The notes: generated by a model not told the origin, from the letters alone. A DNA stretch of 59,369 nt from Thecamonas trahens ATCC 50062 (GCF_000142905.1 NW_013657619.1:93929-153297); one strand, 5' to 3'. Counted from the first letter of the stretch, positions 8,783 through 19,147 are shown. A program made the numbers and translations.

Positions 8783-9961
8783 TCACTCGCCAAGGGAAGG
8801 GATGGGGAACGGCTGGACCTCGGCAAGTGCCTCGCTCGGGATGAGATCAACGCCCGCTGGCGGCATGCGCTTGGGCTGGACAAGGCCGTTGGCGATGAGT
8901 GAATAGCCAAAGGAAATCATTGAGGCCATCGAGTCGCGGAAAGTGATGCCGAGGTCGCGGGTGGCGGCAGTGTTGGTAAAGTGCGACCGGGTGCCGATAC
9001 TGGGTAGGATGGTGGCGACGGCCGAGTCAAACCATGACGCCAGCCAGAGGACAGCGTACGGCGCAGTTTTGGTCGGTACGTTAAAGCCGCGCGAATCAAA
9101 CTCGGAAGCGAGGTGCTGCGCAAACTCGGAGACCCACACTGCGCGCTCGACGAGGATATACCGCTTGCCGCTCGCATCTGGCGCGGTGAGGGCAGCCATG
9201 TGTGCGGCGGCGACATCGCGGACGTCTACACATCCAAACGAGAGCCTGGGCAGGACCGGCATGGCCCGGGTGAGCAGCTTGATCGGGAGCGTCGACGAGG
9301 TTGTTGGATAGTTGAGCAGAGTCGGTCCGATGACATAGCCTGGGCAAAGCGCCACAAGGTCAAAGCCCGGCGCGTGCTCGTCCATAAACGCCCAAGCCGC
9401 GCGCTCGGCGAGTGTCTTGGACTTGGCGTAGGCGTCGATGGGCGAGTCGTCGGCGGTGTTGGACCAGTCGGCCTCCGAGTACTCGGCCTCCACGCCTGCG
9501 ATCTTGGCATGTCCTGCGCCGATGGCGGCGATGGACGAGGTGACAACGACCCGGATGATCGATGGCTCCTTGGCTGCAGCAGCAAGGATATGCTCCACGC
9601 CTGCGACTGCCGGACGAATGAGCTCGTTCTCGTCACGGGGCATGACGACCGGGAAGGGTGAAGCGGTGTGGAGGACGTAGGCAACGCCAGCCACAGCAGC
9701 ATCCCATCCATCGCTGTGCATCAGATCTGCCTCGACCAGCTCAAATACCTCGTCCACCGCCACAACGTCGCCCACGTAAGCAGTCACGGCACCCGTGGCG
9801 ATCTCCATCACACGCATCGCCTTGGCAGACGTCTTGCTCCGGACCGTACCCCGGACGGCATACCCACCGGCCACGGCCGCCACCAGACATTGGCTGGCGA
9901 TGTAGCCTGAGACGCCGGTGATGAGCACAAGCGGACGGGCAGGCGAGGCGTTGGCGGCCAT
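8783..9961 (-). CDS. Extended short-chain dehydrogenase/reductase (dihydroflavonol-4-reductase/epimerase family)
   Basis: NAD(P)H-dependent oxidoreductase of 392 residues, single exon. An N-terminal Rossmann motif LITGVSGYIAS (about residues 12-22) binds the cofactor. Further family marks are LHTASPFPV (about 98), VVTSSIAA (about 140), and the active-site pair in DAYAKSKTLAE (Tyr and Lys, about 180), followed by LCPGYVIGPTL. These fit the dihydroflavonol-4-reductase/cinnamoyl-CoA reductase/methylglyoxal-reductase group, which reduces aldehydes or ketones. The substrate cannot be predicted. The ATG at 9961 is well placed, ten residues before the Rossmann strand. A 26-base poly(G) tract lies about 95 bp upstream. 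No signal peptide, so probably cytosolic. Confidence 0.9.
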   Translation of the reverse strand: MAANASPARPLVLITGVSGYIASQCLVAAVAGGYAVRGTVRSKTSAKAMRVMEIATGAVTAYVGDVVAVDEVFELVEADLMHSDGWDAAVAGVAYVLHTASPFPVVMPRDENELIRPAVAGVEHILAAAAKEPSIIRVVVTSSIAAIGAGHAKIAGVEAEYSEADWSNTADDSPIDAYAKSKTLAERAAWAFMDEHAPGFDLVALCPGYVIGPTLLNYPTTSSTLPIKLLTRAMPVLPRLSFGCVDVRDVAAAHMAALTAPDASGKRYILVERAVWVSEFAQHLASEFDSRGFNVPTKTAPYAVLWLASWFDSAVATILPSIGTRSHFTNTAATRDLGITFRDSMASMISFGYSLIANGLVQPKRMPPAGVDLIPSEALAEVQPFPIPSLGE

Positions 9962-10272
9962 GATCTAGCAGAGGAGGAGAGAAGTGTGGTCGGTCTCGCG
10001 GCTTGTGTCTGTCGCAGCTTGTGTCCGTCGCAGGCGGCTGACGTGTCATGGGCCGGGGGGGGGGGGGGGGGGGGGGGGGGTTACAGCATCAATCGTACCG
10101 GGCCAACATTGCCACCCACCTCGTTCTCACCCTCACGACCATCGGCATCGCCACCACTTCCACCAGCATCGCTATTCACACCACGCTACCCTATGGGGGC
10201 ACAGGCTGATGCACAACGCTGGCCGGCAGATGAGGGTAGTTTTGCTGGTCGCCCTGGGCGATCCCCACGATT
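9962..10272. other. Intergenic region with G26 tract
   Basis: Upstream region of the reductase and 3' flank of IFT56. It contains the G26 run at 10055-10080 and no convincing gene. Confidence 0.6.
10055..10080. repeat. Poly(G) tract, 26 bases
   Basis: Uninterrupted run of 26 G on the plus strand (C on the coding strand of the reductase), about 95 bp before the reductase start codon. One of several such tracts next to gene starts in this window. Confidence 0.95.
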
Positions 10273-12145
10273 TTACATGTGGAGTCCGTTCTGCAAGCCC
10301 CACTTGGTCATGGTGCGGATGATGAGCTCGACCTGTGGGTTGTTCGGCGTGTGCCGGAGGAGGGAGATGACGTCGTGGAGGACGTCGGTCGACTGGACGC
10401 CAGCGATGATCTGCTGGAAGACGCCGATGCACGCGCCGCGCTTGGCATCCCAAGCCTCGGGCGTCGGATCGGTGCGCTCGAGAATGTCAAAGGCCTGCGC
10501 CGCAACGTAAAAGTGGCCCATCGAGTAGCAATCGTTGGCAATGAGGTTGAGGAGGTTGAACGCGTCGCCGCCAGTTGACTCGGTCCGAAGGTAGAGCTCC
10601 CACGCGAGTAGCGGCTTGCCGTTCATGATGTACGACCGGGCGAGCCAGCCGAGGTAGCAGAACTCGGCCCGGTACCGCTCGTTCTGTACCATCAGCAGCG
10701 TCTCTTCGGCGTCGCCAAAATGGCCACACGCGGCCTTGGCAATGCCATAGTTGTAGTTAAAGTCATCGTCGAGGTAAAAGTATGTCTTGATCGAGTCGAG
10801 GTAGACGAGGACCTGGTCGTACTCGCCCACCAGGTACAGGTACGACGCCATGCACTGCCGCCCCGGAATGGTGTCGCACTCGGTCGCCGAGAGCCCCACA
10901 ATCTGGTACAGCTTCTGCGCATACTCCAGGTTCTCCGGCTCGCCGTAAACCTGCCCGTACGCCGCGTTGACCACAGCCTTGAGGATGTACTCTTGCGGCG
11001 AGAGCGCATCCACGTCCTTCATCAGCTCGTATGCGTTGCCCACATCATCCTGCCGCAAGTAGTAGATCGCGAGGTTGAGCCGCGCCTCTGGAAGTGCACC
11101 CACCAGGCGCGGAAGGACCTGCAGCGCGTTGTCACCGCCACGGAAAACCACCATGTTGTGCCGGATGAGATCCTGCGCAAACTTGAACGACGGCGTTGCC
11201 AGGTCCTCCAGCCGCTTCAGCTCGGCCTCGGCAGCTCGTCCGTCGTACAGCCGAAAGTGGTTGCACGCCTTGAGGTTGAGCGCCACCGCAGAATCTGGGT
11301 ACGTAGCCAGGTAGAGCGAGAGCAGGTCGAGCGATGAGTCGTAGTAGTCAAGCTTGTAGTAGCAACACGCAATGTAGAACTGCATGGCCTGGTACGTCCG
11401 ATTGTCCTTCAGCAGCGTCTGGTAGATCTCGATGGCCTCGTTGTAGTGCTGTCGCATGTAGTGAATCGATGCCAGCGACATCTGGTCCTCGATCACGTCG
11501 CGGAGCTTGCGGTGGTAGCCCATGAGCTCCTCTTCGTTGCCAAACTTGTGCGCCAGATGAAAGAGCAGTCTGTTCTGCAAGCCCGACGGCCGCGCGCTCT
11601 CGGCCACACTCTGTGCCTCCTTGTACTCTCCGAGATAGAACAAGCAAGTGGCCCGATACGTCGCCACCTCAGTGCTGGGGTTGTTGGCCATGCCCGCCAA
11701 CAGGGTGTACACCTCGAGCGCAGCAGCCGCGTCCCCGTTGTGAAAGTACGCATACCCCAGCCAGAGCAGCAGCTCAGGGTCTTCTTCGTCCGCATGCTTA
11801 CGATGGAACTACCGTTCCCCGTCCCCCCACAATGGTGGCATTCGTTGTTGTTGTTGTCCTCGTCGTGGTGAGTATGGCCGGGAGGAAGACGGGGGAGGGG
11901 AGGCGGACCGACTGGTTTTTGGCGCGCGCAGAAGGCGGTGGTTGGCATGGGAGACGGAAGCGGGGGGGTCAGGGATGCTGGGTAGTGGGGGGTACTGGGA
12001 AAAAGGGACATACCTCAAGAAGGGTAATGGCACCTGTATAGTCTCTTTTGCGGATGTAGTCCTCCAGCTTGGGCTTCTTCTTCCGGCGGGAGCGCTTCTT
12101 CCGTCGCTTGCCCTCGGCCCCGCTCCCGCCGTCGTGGCCGGGCAT
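10273..12145 (-). CDS. IFT56: Intraflagellar transport protein 56 (TTC26, DYF-13), two exons
   Basis: TPR-rich subunit of IFT complex B, needed to carry motility proteins into flagella. Exon 1 is 12145-12014 (44 codons, from a basic MPGHDGGSGAEGK start to GAITLLE). A 205-bp intron with donor GTATGT and acceptor GTAG follows. Exon 2 is 11808-10273, starting FHRKHADEEDPELLLWLGYA. The spliced protein is 555 residues; human IFT56 is about 554. Family signatures are abundant: RLLFHLAHKFGNEEELM, SLASIHYMRQHYNEAIEIY, CYYKLDYYDSS, ALNLKACNHFRLYDGRAAEA, IRHNMVVFRGGDNALQVLP, ARLNLAIYYLRQDDV, CDTIPGRQCMASYLYLVGEY and KRGACIGVFQQIIAG. The splice joins LLE to FHRK exactly where other IFT56 proteins read LLEFKRH, which supports both sites. 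Confidence 0.97.
11809..12013 (-). other. Intron of IFT56
   Basis: 205 bp, donor GAG|GTATGT, acceptor GGTAG|TTC, phase 0. It is not divisible by three, and the removed sequence has no TPR-like content. Confidence 0.9.
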
Positions 12146-12315
12146 GGCAGACTGCGTTCGGGAAAGGAGCATTTGGCCTCTCCCACGCAAAAAAAAAGGC
12201 AGACAAGTGCTCGGCGTCATACGACGATGGGCGACGTGCAAAGGCTTGCACTCCCTTGCAGCCGTCAATCAGGGCGAGCCGTTGTAGGCTGTTGCTTCAC
12301 TGGCGCACTCGCAAA

Positions 12316-15300
12316 CTACATCGCTACTGAATCCAACACCGCCGCCGAATCCATGCTGCTCTCCACGTCCACGCCGATGGTTTCAACGGTGGCTCGCGAC
12401 GACTCGACGAGTAGGTCTTCCGAGCCAAGCCGATGGAGCTCGACGGCAGTGTCGAGGCTCATGCCAAGCGCACCGGCCCCAGCATCACCGTCGGAATGGC
12501 GCGCCGTGGCAAATCCGCCCTCGACAAAGTACTCCTCGGTCTCGGCCGCCTTCTCTTCGCGATTCATCTTGACAACATCGACGGCGACGCCGACGACGAT
12601 GCCGACCACAACTGCAAAGACTCCACTGACAATGCCCATACGACGGAGCGTAAAGTTGTCGATTGTACCAGCGTAGAGGACAAGCGCAGTTGCGGCAAGC
12701 ACCACAACCGCGAGGAAGTTTTGTTCGCGTCGCGCGTACGGCCGGCCGGCCCATCGCCAATTGCAGCAACGAGCACACCAGGACCATGACTGCAACCGAT
12801 GCCTTGGTTGCATCGTGGCTAAAGAACGTCATGCACATGACCACAAGCACCTTGCGCGCCAGGATCGCGCACTCGAACCACCACGCCTCGTCTACAAACC
12901 GCCCCACAAGAAACCCGTACCGCGCCATCACCACAGCCTCATGCAGCGTTGCCCGCTTCCACCGTAGCACGCCCACAACAGCGCCAGGGATTCCGGCCCC
13001 GTATATGATCACCGCGACAAGGCCCGGCACAAACAAGCCCACCCACCACGCAAAATTGAAGCATCGCCGCGACGGATCGGCGCCGAGCAGCATCCGACCA
13101 GACTCGTCGCGTTGGCAGCCAAACGGCGCAAACGCTGCGTTCACCAGCGGCAGGTACAGCAGAACGAGGATCTGGAACCACGCCCGCCCCACGCCGCTAA
13201 TCACTTCGCCCCTCGACCGCGAGGAGAGCAACACAACCGCGCCACCGATCACGCACAGAAGCGCACCCGCAAACACCGGCAGCAGTAGTGTGAGCACCCA
13301 CTTGAGCACCCATACGTCTGTCCCCGCCGCCGCCGCGCACTCGGGACTCGTCAGCTCAAAGTCGATGTTGACCGCCGCAGCCACGTTAAAGTACACACGA
13401 GCCACCGGACCCCAGTCGAGGTCAAGCTTGCCGTACATGGCGCTGATCTGCAACGCGTTGAGTCCGATCATTGCAGCCGCAAACTTGTACCGCACGCTCT
13501 CTGCAAGATTGAACGCCAATATCAAGCCGGCTGCCACAGCGCAGCCGAGCACAAGGATGACCGTCACCACGGCGTTGAGGCGGCTGCTGAATCGACGACA
13601 CTGCGATCCGAGCCGGTAGTATCCATCAGCACACTCGGCACAAAGCCGTGCCGTGCACCCAGGACGGCACGCCCCCCCCACCAGCACATGCGCTGGCTAC
13701 CGGGCACGACACAAACAGCGCAGGGTCAGAGTCGTCAGGGAAAAAGCCTGGCCCAGCTACCGGCCGCGCATCGCCACCCGCGCACACCCCGCCGCGTGGA
13801 CACACCTCGCACCCGGTGTCTGCGTTACCATCCGGGGCCCAAAAGCCCGGCGAGCAAACGCAACCAGATACACTGCTTGTGTTGCTTGCCAGGCTTCCGC
13901 CCGAACGCTGTGCACCGACTTGGCACGTTGGCGCCGCCACGCACGACCCGAGGCCGAGATCAAGCGAGATGAGCCCATCGCCGCACGCCACACACGTCAC
14001 AAACCCATCGTCGCCCGTTGCACCACCAAACCCGACCCTGCACGCTGTCACGTTGAGCATTCCGACCAGCGGTGCAACCGGGAGGCTGCCAGACACTGTC
14101 GCCGCCGTGGCTGCCGAGATGCGCCACTCCAGCGCCAGCGGAAGCGTTGCCGCCGCGCTCACTGCTACTGCCCGCTGCGGCACAACCACCGACGCCTCGG
14201 CCAGAACCTCGATCTCGCGGCCACTCACCTTGGCTGTCCCACCGGCATCGTCGATGCTCAACACAATCTCCTGTCGTGGGTCAACAAGCACCTGCCCAAG
14301 CCAGTCGCACCCGCGAATCCTGGCTTGCACGGCAGAGCCGGACATCAGCGCGCTCGGCATGGGCGTCACAAACTCCAACTCTGCCAGCGGCCCATGGATG
14401 CTCGACGGCGCAACAGCGGAAAAGGAAGCGGCGTCGGTGCGGAGCCATGGCAAGTCGTCGGGCCTCGCTCGACCCGGCACAAAGCTCGGGTTCGACGCGG
14501 CGCACACAAACACATCGTCGCCAGTGCTGCCAAATGAGGTCCCGGATCCGCGCACAGCCACCGGCGCGCCACACAACACAGCCGCGGCGCCGGCATTGGT
14601 TGCGGCATTGCCCGACAAGTCTGCGCCATCCACTAGACTCGTCACGCTTACCAGGCTGTGCGGTCCCACGACTGCCCCACTCGACGCCATTGGCACATCC
14701 GCCGACGCCGTTGCGCGCATCAAGCCGGTGACCACGCCCCTCTCGCACCACGCAACACCGCCGCCATACTTGGCCGAGTTACCACTGACAATTGCTCGCG
14801 TCGCAATGAGCTGGCACTCGATACAGGCCACTCCACCGCCCAACCCGGCCGCGACGTTGTTGGCCACTTTGGCGCCAGGCTGCAGCTCGACGAACGTGGC
14901 ATAGCCGGCACCGATGCCTCCGCCCGACCCAGCCTCGCCCTCATTATCCCCAACCACGGCGTTGCCAGTAATGACGACACTCGCGCCATCATCAACTGCA
15001 ATGCCGCCGCCGTCGTCCATTGCCGTGCATCCACGCACCTCGGAGCCGGCTCCGAGGACCGCCTTTGACCCGGCGCCGGAGACATAGATCCCACCACCAC
15101 TGACCGCGCTCGAACCCGAGATCGACGAGCCCATTAGTTGGAGCGCGGCGCCGGCAACAACCAAAACGGATCCGCCTTGGCCCATGTTCAGCAGTGGCTC
15201 GGTCCGCGCCTGGGCCGCGCCATCCACCACGGTGCTGTTGATCAGCTCCAACCGCGCGCCCGAAGCGTCAACCCGAAGACCGGGCGTGCCATACAGCGAG

Positions 15301-15579
15301 TGTGTCGCCGTTCGGCTTCCTGTGGCGGGAGAGCTCGAGGCTCGAGGGGAGACCGAGACCAAGACAGCCACACACGTCTTGCAGACCACAGGCAACCATG
15401 GCAGAGTCTTCAGTACGGGCGGCAGGTAGAGAGAGAGAGAGAGTGTGTGTGTGTGTGTGTGTATGTGTGTGTGAGAGAGTGTGTGGGTGTGGGTGGGTGG
15501 GCATGGGCGTGGCGTGAGTGTGGGTGGGCGGACTGACCTGTGTGGTGACTGCTGTGGCTGCGGTTGGTGAAACGGACAT
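12316..15579 (-). CDS. Right-handed beta-helix/Cys-rich surface protein with multi-pass C-terminus (two frame breaks)
   Basis: Three abutting frames read as one protein. A likely exon 1 is 15579-15538 (MSVSPTAATAVTTQ, donor CAG|GTCAGT), then a 130-bp CA/CT-repeat intron to about 15408. Next is a long Gly/Ala/Val-rich region with repeated SGGGIYVSG, DDGGGIAVDD and LGGGVACIECQ strands, typical of parallel beta-helix (polymorphic membrane protein type) repeats. Then comes a Cys-rich stretch (CVACGDGLISLD, CVCSPGFWAPD, CEVCPRGGVC), and after a frame break at the C8 run 13672-13679, LCAECADGYYRLGSQC. Eight or so hydrophobic segments follow. A second break at the GGCC repeat near 12735-12746 leads into YARREQNFLAVVVLAATALV, a last TM segment and an acidic tail. 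Likely a plasma-membrane surface protein, perhaps adhesive or sensory. Function unknown. Confidence 0.75.
12735..12746 (-). other. Frame break at GGCC tandem repeat
   Basis: The coding strand reads ATGGGCCGGCCGGCCGTACG. Removing one GGCC unit joins QLAMGRP to YARREQNFL, which continues into further TM helices in the second frame. A repeat expansion of four bases explains the break. Confidence 0.6.
13672..13679 (-). other. Frame break at C8 (coding-strand G8) run
   Basis: As given, the frame ends CRVC-stop shortly after. With one G fewer it reads ACAGGGACRPGCTARLCAEC and continues into the Cys-rich and membrane part. Probably a homopolymer length error or a natural one-base insertion. Confidence 0.65.
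15408..15537 (-). other. Probable intron with CA/CT repeats in the beta-helix gene
   Basis: The plus strand shows (GA)n followed by (GT)n at about 15430-15480. It is bounded by donor GTCAGT at 15537 and acceptor ..GAAG at 15408 on the minus strand, phase 0. The acceptor is less certain than the donor; another AG lies about 33 bp further on, in the same phase. Confidence 0.5.
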
Positions 15580-15939
15580 GGCCTGGGCTGGGCGGACATG
15601 GAACAGCTGGAGGAGGTACGGAAGGGAGAATGAGGTTGGGTGCGTGCGTGCGTGCGTGGGTGAGGTAGGAAGGGTGACTGCTCTTTGTGGGTGACGGTGG
15701 CAGACGGTGGTGGTGGTGGTGGTGCAGGTCGTGGTGGTGGTGCTGCTGCTGCTGCTGCTGGTGGCGAGGGGGGCGGTGGAGGCGGGCACGTTGACAGAGG
15801 GCGCAGTGGGCGCGCTAGTCGAGAACGGGAAAGAGGGGGGCAGGTGGGGCAGGTGGGGAGGAGAGGGAAAGGGCGATGACTCACCGCCATCTGTGTGACG
15901 GATCATGCTGCTCCGCCGACACCATCGCTGGCATGGGAC

Positions 15940-16374
15940 ATGGGGCGCCGAGGACAGACGTTCAAGCTGTTCGACATGGAGGGTGTGAACAAGATCAAAA
16001 AGTCGGATGTGGGCAACGTGATGAGGTGCATGAAGCTGCGCCCGGACGAGGGCCAGCTTGCTGATCTAATGGCAGAGTTTACCTCGGGCAACGAGGTGAC
16101 GCTTGACGAAATGCGCCAGATCGTCGACAAGTACCCGTCGATCGCCACCCACGAGCTCGACCCGGAGGCCATCAAGCAGGCGCTGTACATCTTCGACAAG
16201 AAGGGGACCCGTGAGATCCCGCGTGCAGAGTTCCTCTCGGTCATGTCGTCGACCGCCTTTGGCCACCCGTTCTCCAACGCCGAGATCCAGAACCTCCTTA
16301 ACCTCCTCGGCATCGACGACGACGCCGACGTCCCCATCGACGCCATGGTCGACAAGTTTGCCGAGGACCTCTGA
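15940..16374 (+). CDS. Calmodulin-like EF-hand protein, DRC8/EFCAB2-like
   Basis: 144 residues from the ATG at 15940 (MGRRGQTFKLFDMEG), about the length of calmodulin. Two pairs of EF-hand-like helices are visible: FKLFDMEGVNKIKKSDVGNV, then VTLDEMRQIV, then ALYIFDKKGTREIPRAEFLSVM, then VPIDAMVDKF. The loops lack the regular DxDxDG pattern, so calcium binding is probably weak or absent. The phrase GNVMRCMKLRPDEGQLADLMAEF resembles EFCAB2/DRC8, a subunit of the flagellar nexin-dynein regulatory complex; myosin light chain is an alternative. The frame is open further upstream without an ATG, so a short 5' exon could exist. The stop is only 14 bp from the end of the convergent gene. Confidence 0.75.
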   Translation: MGRRGQTFKLFDMEGVNKIKKSDVGNVMRCMKLRPDEGQLADLMAEFTSGNEVTLDEMRQIVDKYPSIATHELDPEAIKQALYIFDKKGTREIPRAEFLSVMSSTAFGHPFSNAEIQNLLNLLGIDDDADVPIDAMVDKFAEDL

Positions 16375-16388
16375 TCGCTCACTTGCCT

Positions 16389-17675
16389 CTACACAGTAAA
16401 CTCCGCATACGTCCCGGCAATGCTCACAGAGAGATTCTGCCCGTCGCCGTCGTCATAGAGGCGGAGAGAGAGCGAGAGGTCGAGGCTTCGCTCCGGTCGT
16501 GTCAGCAGCTCCGCCCGTCGTCGTGTTGGCGGCAGCGCCGCCGCCGGCGAGAGCGAAAACAAGTCAATCATCCGCGAGCCAGACGTCGAGCGCCACGACA
16601 CGCCTGCCGCTGGCTCCTCAATCTCGGCATCGCTCTCGGGCTCATCGGCTTCGGACGACGCCGCCGCCGACGACGACGTGTCGGCCGGGTTCGGGGCTAG
16701 CTTGATGGGCGAGATGTGCTCGAGGCCCAGGACCGAGTGCGCCCGAGCCATATCCGCAGGGGATGCCATCGGCAGATCGTAGTAGGAGCCAGCCGTCAGA
16801 CTGGTAGCGCTGGGAGAGATGGCGAGGCTAGCCATGCTCGTGCCCGCGGCCAGCCTCGGCTCGACAACCACCTCGAGGCCACGTGGAAAGTCGAGCGCGT
16901 TGTGGTGCATCTCTGACCAGTGGACCATGTTGAGTCGGCGACGGAAAGCGGCAAAGCCGCCGTCGGTCAGATCGATGCCGCAAGAGTCGCTGGGCGCTTG
17001 GGCCAGCTCACCGCTCGACGAGCTCTCGAGCAGCGGGCGGCGCGACCAAGGACGAAGCCAACGACGGCGGCCCTTTCGTCTTGTCTTGGATTTCTTTTCC
17101 TTGCGCCTCCGCGTACGGTCTGTGATCCTGCCACCGGATCGTGCAGCGGCAGCAGCAGTGGAGACGGCGGCGCGGCAGTCGTCAGACCAAGCCGCAAGCT
17201 CGGCAGCGATCCAAGCAATGAGATTGTGCTCGCTCCGTGGCGGACGAACAGCGTAAAGCCCCGTCAGCGGAGCATCTACGTCATCGAGCAGAGCATCAAG
17301 CGCCGAAGGCTCGGCCACATCGTCGCCGGTCATGGCCCGAGCCCAGGGCGGGAGAGCAAGGCCATCCAGCGGCCACACATGCAGTTCATGCCCACGACAG
17401 AAGACGGCCACGGAGCCCCAAAGCGACGACGGTGCATGCGGCACAACCACAAACATATCACCCGACACAGAGCTACCGATCGGAGACCAACCGATTCCCA
17501 CCTCGCCGCCATCGCCATCATCACCACCACCACCAGGGGCCGGCGAAGGGCCGGCGGCGGCGACGGTTGCGGCCCAAGGCGGCAGAGACAGGCGCGGCGG
17601 AGCGGCGAGAGCATGGGCCATCGGCGGCAGGCCAGAACAGGATGATGCCAGAGCGGTAGCCAGAGCCACCCGCAT
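16389..17675 (-). CDS. Unknown protein with hydrophobic N-terminus
   Basis: About 428 residues from the ATG at 17675; the frame is open to 17987, but the extra residues are low complexity. The start MRVALATALASSCSGLPP could be a signal or transit peptide. Residues of about 60-130 contain hydrophobic strands (DMFVVVPHAPSSLWGSVAVF) and LHVWPLDGLALPPWARAM. The middle has a basic patch (RKEKKSKTRRKGRRRW) and the C-terminus is Ser/acidic, ending in SLSLRLYDDGDGQNLSVSI. I do not recognise the family. It ends 14 bp from the stop of the EF-hand gene, tail to tail. A C23 tract lies about 215 bp upstream. Confidence 0.6.
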   Translation of the reverse strand: MRVALATALASSCSGLPPMAHALAAPPRLSLPPWAATVAAAGPSPAPGGGGDDGDGGEVGIGWSPIGSSVSGDMFVVVPHAPSSLWGSVAVFCRGHELHVWPLDGLALPPWARAMTGDDVAEPSALDALLDDVDAPLTGLYAVRPPRSEHNLIAWIAAELAAWSDDCRAAVSTAAAAARSGGRITDRTRRRKEKKSKTRRKGRRRWLRPWSRRPLLESSSSGELAQAPSDSCGIDLTDGGFAAFRRRLNMVHWSEMHHNALDFPRGLEVVVEPRLAAGTSMASLAISPSATSLTAGSYYDLPMASPADMARAHSVLGLEHISPIKLAPNPADTSSSAAASSEADEPESDAEIEEPAAGVSWRSTSGSRMIDLFSLSPAAALPPTRRRAELLTRPERSLDLSLSLRLYDDGDGQNLSVSIAGTYAEFTV

Positions 17676-18283
17676 TGGTGGGCCGGAGAGATAGAGTGAT
17701 GGCCTGGCCCGGCGTGAGGTGGCGTGGCCGGAGTTGGGGGAGAGTGGAGACACGGCAGGCAGGGAGAGCGGGTGAGCAGCGTGCAAGCGTCGCCAGAGGT
17801 GATGACCGAGGACACTGGCGGGCCGCGTGTTTGAGTGCGTGCGTGGCCATCGCAACGCCATATCATGATCTGGGACTGAGCACAAGCGATCCCCCCCCCC
17901 CCCCCCCCCCCCCTTTACCCCATCAGCAGATACGCCAGCTATCGCCAGCTGCCCGCCCTCCCGCTGCACCCATCCCCCACATCCCATCCATTGGCCACAC
18001 CAGTACCCATCACCCTCGCCCTCTTCAGCTCACTCCCACCATCATCTCCCCCGATCAGATCAGATCAGCCACTCCATGAAGACCAATCCCCTCCCCTCTC
18101 CCCCCCCTCTCCCACCTCCGGCCCCTTTCCCCCCAGCTGTCACCAGCTGCCGCTCCGAGACCATCACCACCCATCACAGCCACAGCCACCACCCCTCCCC
18201 CCCCCCCCCACCCCACCCGCCACCACCCACCACCCACCACCCACCCCCACCCCACCCACCCCCTCGCTCTCTTCCATTAGGTC
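17676..18283. other. Divergent intergenic region with C23 and C13 tracts
   Basis: Promoter region shared between the unknown minus-strand gene and the DTW gene. It contains a C23 run (17891-17913), a C13 run (18197-18209) and a long stretch of CCACC-type simple sequence. No gene seen. Confidence 0.6.
17891..17913. repeat. Poly(C) tract, 23 bases
   Basis: Uninterrupted C23 between two divergently transcribed genes. Confidence 0.95.
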
Positions 18284-19147
18284 ATGTCTGCAAACATGTC
18301 TTCGGTTAAGCCACTGGTGGAGCCGGGAACGGCTGTGGCGCCCGAGGTTGTGCCTGCCGAGTCCAAGCTCTCGTGGCTCCAGCTGCCGTCGTTTGCTCCG
18401 CTCAATGCCCGAGCTGATCGTATGGCGTGCCGAGGGTGTGGACGGAAGAGCAAGTACTTCTGCCCGCAGTGCAAGGTGTTTATGGGAGACATCATCGATG
18501 GGACTGTCCCTCGTATCGATCTCCCCATCGATCTCCACATCATGCATCATCCCAAGGAGAAGCTGGCAAAGAGCACCGCTGTCCATGCCGCTGTCCTCGC
18601 CCCAAACACAACCTACTTTCACGAGTTCCCGGACATCCCTCGCTTTGATGCTGGTGATACTCTGCTGGTCTACCCGGATCCGGCTGCTCCCACTCTTGAC
18701 GATCTTGCTGCTGCGGGGAAGCTCGCCAACTACACCCGCGTCGTCTTTGTCGACGCCCAGTGGCGTCAGTCGCGCGCCGTCATGCGCCACGCCAATCTAC
18801 AGGACCTGCCGCGTGTCCGCATGAACTCGTACGAGACTCTGTTCTGGCGCTACCAGCCGGGCATGGACGCCACCTACCTCGCCACCATCGAGGCCATCTA
18901 CTACTTTTACCGCGAGTACGCCCGCGCCGCTGCAGACGACGGCTCGTACGACGGCCGCTACGACGGCCTCATGTATCTCTTTGCCCACCAGTACGAGCTC
19001 ATCCAGGGTGTCTACAACTCGACCGGTGCCCGCTTTGGCCACATCCCCTCGTTCCCGCGCATCGCTCAGAACGCCGCCGCAGACCAGCCCGTCGACAAGC
19101 CGGCCGACAAGCACGTTGACACGCCGGCCGACAAGCCGGCCGAGTAG
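18284..19147 (+). CDS. DTW-domain tRNA-uridine aminocarboxypropyltransferase (DTWD1-like)
   Basis: 287 residues. DTW proteins (bacterial TapT, animal DTWD1/2) transfer the 3-amino-3-carboxypropyl group from S-adenosylmethionine to tRNA uridines. Seen here: two Cys pairs, CRGCGRKSKYFCPQC (about residues 46-60), which match the N-terminal zinc-type motif; the segment FVDAQWRQSR (about 153) at the DxTW position, with Gln where Thr is usual; and SYETLFWRYQPGMDATYLATIEAIYYF, the SAM-site helix region. The C-terminus is a short low-complexity tail of PADKP/VDKP repeats. The ATG at 18284 follows a pyrimidine-rich stretch ending in TTAG, so a 5' UTR intron is possible. Most similar in spirit to DTWD1, the enzyme for U20 of cytosolic tRNA. 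Confidence 0.85.
   Translation: MSANMSSVKPLVEPGTAVAPEVVPAESKLSWLQLPSFAPLNARADRMACRGCGRKSKYFCPQCKVFMGDIIDGTVPRIDLPIDLHIMHHPKEKLAKSTAVHAAVLAPNTTYFHEFPDIPRFDAGDTLLVYPDPAAPTLDDLAAAGKLANYTRVVFVDAQWRQSRAVMRHANLQDLPRVRMNSYETLFWRYQPGMDATYLATIEAIYYFYREYARAAADDGSYDGRYDGLMYLFAHQYELIQGVYNSTGARFGHIPSFPRIAQNAAADQPVDKPADKHVDTPADKPAE
19090..19146 (+). repeat. C-terminal DKPA micro-repeat
   Basis: Imperfect 12-base repeats encoding VDKP, ADKH, VDTP, ADKP and AE at the end of the DTW protein. In frame and unlikely to affect the catalytic domain. Confidence 0.6.
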
